NCBI RefSeq assembly: GCF_003646465.1
Contig: NZ_QZEX01000002.1
Span: 679,837-743,836, forward strand
Direction of reading: 5' to 3'
Length of the DNA: 64,000 nt
DNA from: Chachezhania antarctica
GTDB lineage: Bacteria; Pseudomonadota; Alphaproteobacteria; Rhodobacterales; Rhodobacteraceae
Of the stretch, positions 59,655 to 64,000 are shown piece after piece. Numbering within the stretch: position 1 is the first letter of the stretch; each line of letters opens with the position of its first letter. The notes beneath the pieces were generated by a model that worked only from the letters and a program-made list of their open reading frames with translations, was not told the DNA's origin and did no database searches. The translations under genes were made by a program, and so were the position numbers.

Positions 59655-60983
59655 ATGAAGATGATGACCAAATCGGCCGCTTCGGCGGCCGCAATCATTG
59701 CTGCGGCCTCGGCCGGGGCGATCAACGTTCCGGCCTTCGTGATCGGCACGCCGCGCATGGACGCCGCCGGCAACGTCGAAAAACTCATGCAGGAAGTGAA
59801 GGCCGAGCTCGGCCGGGTCGGCGACGATGTGCGCAAGGTTGCAGACGATGCGCTCGCGCAGGCGAAGGCCAACGGCGATCTCACGGCCGAAACCAAGAAC
59901 ACGGCTGACAAGGCGCTGATGGAGTTCAACGGGCTCTCGGGCGCGCTGATGAAGCTCGAGGGCAAGCTCGAGGCACTCGAGACGCGCAATCTCGATCTCG
60001 AGCAGACGGTTGCCGCCGGCGGGCGCGGGGGCGGTGAGACGGGGCAGACCGTGGGTCAGGAGATCGCCGGATCCGAAGAGCTCAAGGCCTGGGTGGCGGG
60101 TGGCTTGAATGGCAGTCTGGCGCTCAAGCCGAAAAACGCGATCACCACGGCATCCGGTTCCGGCGGCGGTCTGATCTGGGATACGCAGGACCGGACGCCG
60201 GCGAACATGGCACGGCAGCGCCTGCCGATCCGCGCGCTCCTGATGCAGGCCACCACGGAAAGCGACGTGGTGAAGTATGCCAAGCAGACCACGCGGACCA
60301 ATGCCGCGGCGATGGTGGCCGAAGGCGGCACGATGCCGGAAAGCGCCTATGGCTGGACGCAAGCCGAGGCGAACGTGCGCAAGATTGCCCATCACACCAA
60401 TATCTCGGATGAGGCGCTTGCAGACAGTGGCCAGCTCGAGGCGGCGATCGACACGGAAATGCGCTATGGCCTCGATCTCGAGGAAGAGGCGCAGATCCTG
60501 GCCGGCGATGGCACGGGGCAGAACCTTTCGGGCCTGGTGACGGAAGCAACCGCCTTCTCGGCTGCGGCCGGCCTGCCGAACGTGACGCGGATCGACCGCC
60601 TGCGCCTCGGTATGCTGCAGCTCGCTCTCGCAAGCTATGCCACCACGGGGTTGACGCTCAACCCGATTGATTGGGCGGCGATCGAGCTCCTCAAGGATAC
60701 CACCGGCCGCTACGTTTTCGGCGATCCCAATGTGTCGAAAACGCCGATGCTTTGGGGCGCTGACGTGGTGCCCACGATCTCGCATTCGGCGGGCGAATGG
60801 ATGGCCGGCAACTTCCTGATGGCCGCGACGATCTACGACCGCCAGGCCTCGGAGATCCTGATCTCGAGCGAACACGGGACCAACTTTGTCGAGGGCATGA
60901 AAACCATGCGCGGCGTGAAGCGTCTCGCGATGGCGGTCAAGCGGGGCTCTGCCCTGGTGACCGGCGATTTCACTTTCGCCTGA
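59655..60983 (+). CDS. HK97-type major capsid protein
   Basis: This 442-residue protein has an N-terminal delta/scaffold part (about 1-115) rich in Ala and charged coiled-coil (ALMKLEGKLEALETRNLDLEQ) and a capsid domain from about 130. The latter includes SGGGLIWDTQDRTPANMARQRLPIR and MVAEGGTMPES. Because the scaffold is fused, no separate scaffolding gene is present. The first 25 residues look like a weak signal peptide but are probably removed with the delta part. Confidence 0.92.
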   Translation: MKMMTKSAASAAAIIAAASAGAINVPAFVIGTPRMDAAGNVEKLMQEVKAELGRVGDDVRKVADDALAQAKANGDLTAETKNTADKALMEFNGLSGALMKLEGKLEALETRNLDLEQTVAAGGRGGGETGQTVGQEIAGSEELKAWVAGGLNGSLALKPKNAITTASGSGGGLIWDTQDRTPANMARQRLPIRALLMQATTESDVVKYAKQTTRTNAAAMVAEGGTMPESAYGWTQAEANVRKIAHHTNISDEALADSGQLEAAIDTEMRYGLDLEEEAQILAGDGTGQNLSGLVTEATAFSAAAGLPNVTRIDRLRLGMLQLALASYATTGLTLNPIDWAAIELLKDTTGRYVFGDPNVSKTPMLWGADVVPTISHSAGEWMAGNFLMAATIYDRQASEILISSEHGTNFVEGMKTMRGVKRLAMAVKRGSALVTGDFTFA

Positions 60984-61036
60984 TCCTGATCCTGATCCTG
61001 ATCCCGATCCTGACGCGGGCGGCTCCGGCCGCCCGT
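60981..61036 (+). repeat. Hexamer repeat TGATCC at the capsid stop, followed by a hairpin
   Basis: Four exact TGATCC units and one variant (CGATCC) start at the capsid stop codon (60981-61010), so the stop TGA is the first unit. They are followed by GGGCGGC-TCC-GGCCGCCC (61017-61034), a probable mRNA 3'-end stabiliser or weak terminator after the highly expressed capsid gene. Confidence 0.7.
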
Positions 61037-61063
61037 GATCCTTTCTGAAACGGAGGGCAAGCC

Positions 61064-61663
61064 ATGCTCCTGAAACTCAAGCGAACACAAACGACCAAGC
61101 TCGGCCGCCTGCAGATGGGCGTTGTTTATCTCTTCGATCCGAACAAGCCGGATCACAAGGAGGTCGCCGGCACGCTGATCAATCGGAAATTCGCGGTCAA
61201 GGTGACGAAAGATCAGGTCGAAGCTGAGGCGACCGATCGCGACATGCTCGCGCGTGCGGTGGCCGCCGGCGAAGCCGATCCCGGCCGCGTCCCGCTGGCC
61301 GTTCTCGAGCGCGCCGCGATCATGGCGCAGGAGGCCGAAGAAGCCGCGACGCTGGCGGCGGTCAATTCCGACAAGGCGGCGGCCGACAAGGCGGCGGCTG
61401 ACAAGGCATCGGCCGACAAGGCGGCGGCCGACAAGGCGGCGGCCGACAAGGCGGCGGCTGACAAGGCGGCGGCTGACAAGGCAGCGGCTGACAAGGCGGC
61501 GGCTGACAAGGCGGCGGCCGACAAGGCGGCGGCCGACAAGGCGGCGGCCGACAAGGCGGCGGCTGACAAGGTGGCGGCCGACAAGGCAGCGGCTGACAAG
61601 GAGGCGGCCGACAAGGCAGCGGCTGACAAGGCCAAGAAAACGGCGGGAGGCGCTGACAAGTGA
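61064..61663 (+). CDS. Phage protein with a long ADKAA repeat tail
   Basis: This 199-residue protein has a globular first part (about 1-100; [23 protein letters not shown], then [22 protein letters not shown]). It then runs through 18 units of the pentapeptide D-K-A-A-A with few changes and ends in a lysine-rich tip. The repeat should be an extended, highly charged helix. The gene sits between capsid and connector genes, where a head decoration or head-tail joining protein would be encoded. I do not recognise the globular part. Confidence 0.75.
   Translation: MLLKLKRTQTTKLGRLQMGVVYLFDPNKPDHKEVAGTLINRKFAVKVTKDQVEAEATDRDMLARAVAAGEADPGRVPLAVLERAAIMAQEAEEAATLAAVNSDKAAADKAAADKASADKAAADKAAADKAAADKAAADKAAADKAAADKAAADKAAADKAAADKAAADKVAADKAAADKEAADKAAADKAKKTAGGADK
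61370..61639 (+). repeat. Coding minisatellite, 18 units of 15 bases
   Basis: Units begin GACAAG every 15 bases from 61370 to 61625 and encode D-K-A-A-A. Third-position changes (GGCGGCGGC versus GGCAGCGGC, GCC versus GCT) are scattered, and there are S, V and E substitutions in three units. Variable unit number between strains is expected by slippage or recombination. Confidence 0.95.
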
Positions 61664-61932
61664 GCCAGCTCGCGCTTGCCGATATCAAGCGGTATTGCCA
61701 GGCGCTCGATTTCTCGGCGGATGACGATCTCCTCACGGATCTTTGGGCCGTGGCTGAGGATTTCGTGCAGACGTACATCCGCCGGGATCTCGACACGGAA
61801 TTTCCGGGCGCATGGCCGGAGCCGTGTTGCCAGGCGGTCAAGCTCCTGGTCGCGTCCTGGTATCGCGAGCGCGAGGCTCAAGTTTCGCAGGGCGTGCGCG
61901 ACATGCTCAAGCCTTATCGGGATCTGAGCTGA
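61660..61932 (+). CDS. Phage head-tail connector, gp6-like
   Basis: This 90-residue protein of the HK97 gp6/connector family reads [31 protein letters not shown], then a helical C terminus with [15 protein letters not shown] 61660 overlaps the previous stop (GTGA). It forms the ring below the portal. Confidence 0.85.
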   Translation: MSQLALADIKRYCQALDFSADDDLLTDLWAVAEDFVQTYIRRDLDTEFPGAWPEPCCQAVKLLVASWYREREAQVSQGVRDMLKPYRDLS

Positions 61933-62276
61933 TGGCGGCGCCGCGACCGGGGCAGATGATCGAGGTTGTGCAGTTCCGCAGGGCCACGGTCACGGATGAC
62001 GGGTTCTCTGAGGTACGGACCTTCGAGGATTACGCGACGCCGCAACGCGCCCGCAAGATCGACGCGAGCGACGGCGAACGCTGGACGGCGGCCGAGGTCA
62101 ACGCCTCGATCACTGCGCGGTTTCAGTTCCGCCGAAACGAGGTAACCGAGGCGATCACGCCGAAAGATCGGCTGACCTGCCGGGGCATTGATTACGAGAT
62201 CACCGGCAAGCGCGAGTTGACCGACGATCGGCAGTTCCTTGAGTTCTCGACCGTCGCCAGGACTGACCGATCATGA
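61932..62276 (+). CDS. Phage head-tail adaptor (head closure protein)
   Basis: This 114-residue beta-rich protein resembles the SPP1 gp16/HK97 gp7-type head closure family: IEVVQFRRATVTDDGFSEVRTFEDYATPQRARKI and LTCRGIDYEITGKREL. It starts in a TGATG overlap with the connector gene and ends in an ATGA overlap with the next. Confidence 0.8.
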   Translation: MAAPRPGQMIEVVQFRRATVTDDGFSEVRTFEDYATPQRARKIDASDGERWTAAEVNASITARFQFRRNEVTEAITPKDRLTCRGIDYEITGKRELTDDRQFLEFSTVARTDRS

Positions 62277-62731
62277 GCGTGACGATGAAGGTAACGGGCC
62301 TCAAGGAGCTCGAGCGCGAGCTCGAGAAGCTGAGCAAGGCCGCCGGCAAGGGCGCGCTGCGGCGCGGCCTGACGAAGGCTGCGCAACCGCTTGCGGAAAA
62401 GATGCGCGCCGGGGCGCCCGTGGGTGATGGCGAGCTGAGGGACAGTATCGCGGTGTCCGGCAAGCTGTCGCCGCGGCAGCGGCGCCTGCATCGCAAGACG
62501 GTGCGGGATGACAAGGCCTCGGTTGAGCTCTTCGTCGGTGCCGGCCCGTTGCCGCAAGCACACCTCGAGGAGTTCGGTTCGCTGCACAATGCCCCGCGAC
62601 CGTTCGCCCGGCCAGCCTGGGACAGTGATCAAGAGGCGATGCTCGATCGGCTCAAAACTGAGCTTTGGGCCGAGATCTCGAAATCGGTTTCGCGCGCGCA
62701 GGCGCGCGCGGCCAAGGCGGCGAGGGGCTGA
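62273..62731 (+). CDS. HK97 gp10-family tail protein
   Basis: This 152-residue protein has the gp10 pattern: VTGLKELERELEKLSKA at the start, MRAGAPVGDGELRDSIAV in the middle and LEEFGSLHNAPRPFARPAWD near residue 110. These proteins act at the tail terminator or connector stage. It ends in a basic Ala/Arg-rich tail. Confidence 0.87.
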   Translation: MSVTMKVTGLKELERELEKLSKAAGKGALRRGLTKAAQPLAEKMRAGAPVGDGELRDSIAVSGKLSPRQRRLHRKTVRDDKASVELFVGAGPLPQAHLEEFGSLHNAPRPFARPAWDSDQEAMLDRLKTELWAEISKSVSRAQARAAKAARG

Positions 62732-62732
62732 C

Positions 62733-63116
62733 ATGGAAGAGGAATTGCGCACGGTCCTGATGGGATCTGCCGCGGTGACCGCGCTTGCGATCGGCGGCGT
62801 GCATTGGGTCGAGCGGCCGCAGGGTGGCGCCCTGCCCGCCCTGGTGTTGCACCTGGTAGGCGGTGGCGAAGGCGCGACACTTGCGGGCGGCGATGGCCTC
62901 GAGGTCTGCCGGGTGCAGGTGGACGCTTGGGGGGTGACGCCGGGCGAGGCGATCAGGCTGCGGCGTGCAGTGACCGGCTTGCTGCACGGCTACGCCGGGG
63001 GCGGTTTCAGGGGAATTTTCGAAGACGGCCGCCGGCTTGATCAGGCCGGCGGCACCAATGAAGAACAGCGCCCGTTTCGGGCGTCTGTGGATCTTGTCAC
63101 CAACTGGAAAGGGTGA
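62733..63116 (+). CDS. Tail completion/terminator protein, DUF3168-like
   Basis: This 127-residue protein begins with LRTVLMGSAAVTALAI and contains LPALVLHLVGGG and VQVDAWGVTPGEAIRLRRAV, the pattern of DUF3168 tail completion proteins. Follows the gp10-like gene directly (one base gap), as in many siphoviruses. Confidence 0.82.
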   Translation: MEEELRTVLMGSAAVTALAIGGVHWVERPQGGALPALVLHLVGGGEGATLAGGDGLEVCRVQVDAWGVTPGEAIRLRRAVTGLLHGYAGGGFRGIFEDGRRLDQAGGTNEEQRPFRASVDLVTNWKG

Positions 63117-63119
63117 GCT

Positions 63120-63536
63120 ATGAGCGATGCAGATATCGGCTACGGCGCGAAGTTCGGGATCGAAGATCCCGGCACGCCCGGGACTTACATCGACAAAGCC
63201 GAAGTGACGCGGATCAAGCCTGCGGGGTTTACGCGCGATGAGGAGGACGCGACGCACCTTCAAAGCCCGGACATGATGAAAGAGTTCATTCCGGCGCTGA
63301 TGGAGGCCACGCCGGTTGAGTTCGATATCAACTGGAAGCCGAGCGCAGACGATGGCCTCCTCGAGGAGTTCATCGCGGCCGGTGGCAACTACCAGATCAC
63401 GGCTCCGAACGGTGTCCGGATGCAGTTTCCGGGCTTCTTTCTGTCCTATGAGCCGGGCGATCTGACCAACGGCAAGATGACCGCGACGGTCACGGTTCGC
63501 CCGACCGGGCTCCCGACGCTCCTGGCGGCGGTCTGA
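63120..63536 (+). CDS. Major tail tube protein
   Basis: This 138-residue protein resembles short siphovirus tail tube proteins: GYGAKFGIEDPGTPGTYI at the N terminus, DATHLQSPDMMKEFIPALMEA in the middle, then FPGFFLSYEPGD and the C-terminal beta strand MTATVTVRPTG. The position before the tail chaperone gene supports the call. Confidence 0.85.
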   Translation: MSDADIGYGAKFGIEDPGTPGTYIDKAEVTRIKPAGFTRDEEDATHLQSPDMMKEFIPALMEATPVEFDINWKPSADDGLLEEFIAAGGNYQITAPNGVRMQFPGFFLSYEPGDLTNGKMTATVTVRPTGLPTLLAAV

Positions 63537-63856
63537 TGGCGAAGGGTTTCAAGGGCGAGGTCAAGATCAAGGTCGAGGGCGAGACTTATACGCTCCGGAT
63601 GGATCTCAACGCGATGGCCTCTTTCGAGGACCAAACCGGCATGGCGGCGCTGGATTGGGCAGAGAAGGTCGAGGAGCACAAGGCGCTCGTGCGCGATATG
63701 ATCAAGATGGTTTCGTGTTGCCTCGAGCGGCACCACGAAGACGCGGGGAAGTTTCTGGCCGGGGATATCCTGTCGGAAGATCCGGGGATCCTCGAGCGTC
63801 TTTTCACCGCCGCCGCGCCGAAGCCTGACGAGATCGAGGGCCAGCCGGGAAAGTAG
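63536..63856 (+). CDS. Tail assembly chaperone (gpG-like), zero-frame product
   Basis: This 106-residue protein is of the tail assembly chaperone type: GEVKIKVEGETYTLRMDLNAMASFEDQTG at the start, then helical to the end. ATG 63536 overlaps the tail tube stop by one base. The last three codons are GGA AAG TAG, within a G GGA AAG slippery heptamer, so part of the ribosomes should shift to -1 and make a longer fusion. Confidence 0.82.
   Translation: MAKGFKGEVKIKVEGETYTLRMDLNAMASFEDQTGMAALDWAEKVEEHKALVRDMIKMVSCCLERHHEDAGKFLAGDILSEDPGILERLFTAAAPKPDEIEGQPGK
63847..63853 (+). promoter_or_regulatory. Probable programmed -1 ribosomal frameshift site
   Basis: G GGA AAG in the reading frame of the chaperone gene is identical to the lambda G/GT frameshift heptamer and is followed directly by the TAG stop. 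The -1 frame is open from here through 64000. Confidence 0.8.
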
Positions 63857-64000
63857 AGGACCGCGGGCCGCTCCGGATCTTCGATCTGCTGGCGGCCTAT
63901 GTCTCGGCCGGCCTCGATCCGGCGCATTTCTGGTCGCTCACGTTGCGCGAGTTCAACGCGCATATGAAAGGCGCGCGCGCCCGTCTCCGGCAGGAGCAGG
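63847..64000 (+). CDS. Tail assembly chaperone frameshift extension (gpGT-like), partial
   Basis: In the -1 frame the heptamer continues as GGG AAA GTA GAG. It encodes GKVEDRGPLRIFDLLAAYVS, then AGLDPAHFWSLTLREFNAH and a basic end, and stays open to the window edge. The segment has the look of T-domain proteins that bridge the chaperone to the tape measure protein. There is no good start codon of its own near the beginning (the first ATG is at 63963), which supports expression by frameshift. Confidence 0.75.

Larger units (their letters stand above)
41014..64000 (+). mobile_element. Prophage (siphovirus type, HK97-like head), left end and most of genome
   Basis: From the broken tRNA-Ser onward all genes are phage-like or cargo: tyrosine integrase, excisionase-like protein, repressor and Cro-like pair, primase, D5 helicase, HNH, terminase, portal, protease, capsid, connectors, tail tube and tail chaperone. 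The order is that of a temperate siphovirus. The element continues past the window, so attR and the tail fibre and lysis genes are not seen. The presence of integrase, repressor and replication genes separates it from a gene transfer agent, whose structural cluster has similar order. Confidence 0.93.

Noticed and set aside
55339..64000. Gene transfer agent cluster
   Set aside because: Similar structural order, but integrase, repressor, primase, helicase and an interrupted tRNA show a temperate prophage.

Overview
The window reads as the chromosome of a high-GC alphaproteobacterium of the Rhodobacterales/Roseobacter type, with most of a prophage occupying its right-hand third. This placement is inferred from gene content, gene order and the resemblance of the proteins to Rhodobacterales families; no 16S gene is present. 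Genes are tightly packed, many joined by ATGA, GTGA or TGATG overlaps.

Host part (1-40.97 kb). It opens with the 3' end of a PHB-depolymerase-like hydrolase, then a minus-strand cluster for osmoregulated periplasmic glucans (TPR gene, opgC, opgG, opgH). Next come a thiamine-diphosphate enzyme, a two-gene RND efflux pump, and a complete branched-chain-amino-acid-type ABC transporter (livK-H-M-G-F) with an acyl-CoA thioesterase gene on each side. A tRNA-Gly(CCC) gene precedes the urea transporter operon urtABCDE, followed by an enoyl-CoA hydratase. A minus-strand operon then encodes a CUT1 ABC importer (binding protein, two permeases, a 62-residue membrane protein, two ATPases) ending in a DhaK-DhaL kinase. 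It faces a LacI-family regulator across two near-identical 16-bp palindromes. The host part ends with two proteins that start like sulfotransferases, which flank a secreted glycosidase carrying RTX calcium-binding repeats.

Prophage (about 41.01 kb to beyond 64 kb). A tRNA-Ser(GCT) gene is cut in its anticodon arm, and the foreign DNA starts there. Between this junction and the integrase lies cargo: a MazG-like nucleotide pyrophosphohydrolase gene with its own terminator, then a lower-GC block with a Dam-type DNA adenine methyltransferase facing two minus-strand genes, a possible PD-(D/E)XK nuclease and a ParB-fold protein. This block looks like an unclassified restriction-modification or defence module. 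Integrase, excisionase-like, repressor and Cro-like genes follow, then a primase (zinc finger plus Toprim), a P4/D5-type helicase, and a non-coding region with ten copies of ACTCCCG that may be the replication origin. The late block is a standard HK97-type head and tail-start series: HNH, TerS, TerL, portal, ClpP-like protease, capsid, connectors, tail tube and tail chaperone. The chaperone gene ends at a lambda-type G GGA AAG frameshift site, with the -1 frame open to the window edge.

Regulation visible in the sequence: three similar palindromes (GCACA-N6-GTGC type) lie before the MazG-like gene, before the excisionase-like gene and between repressor and Cro-like genes. They suggest that one phage regulator controls lysogeny and the first cargo gene.
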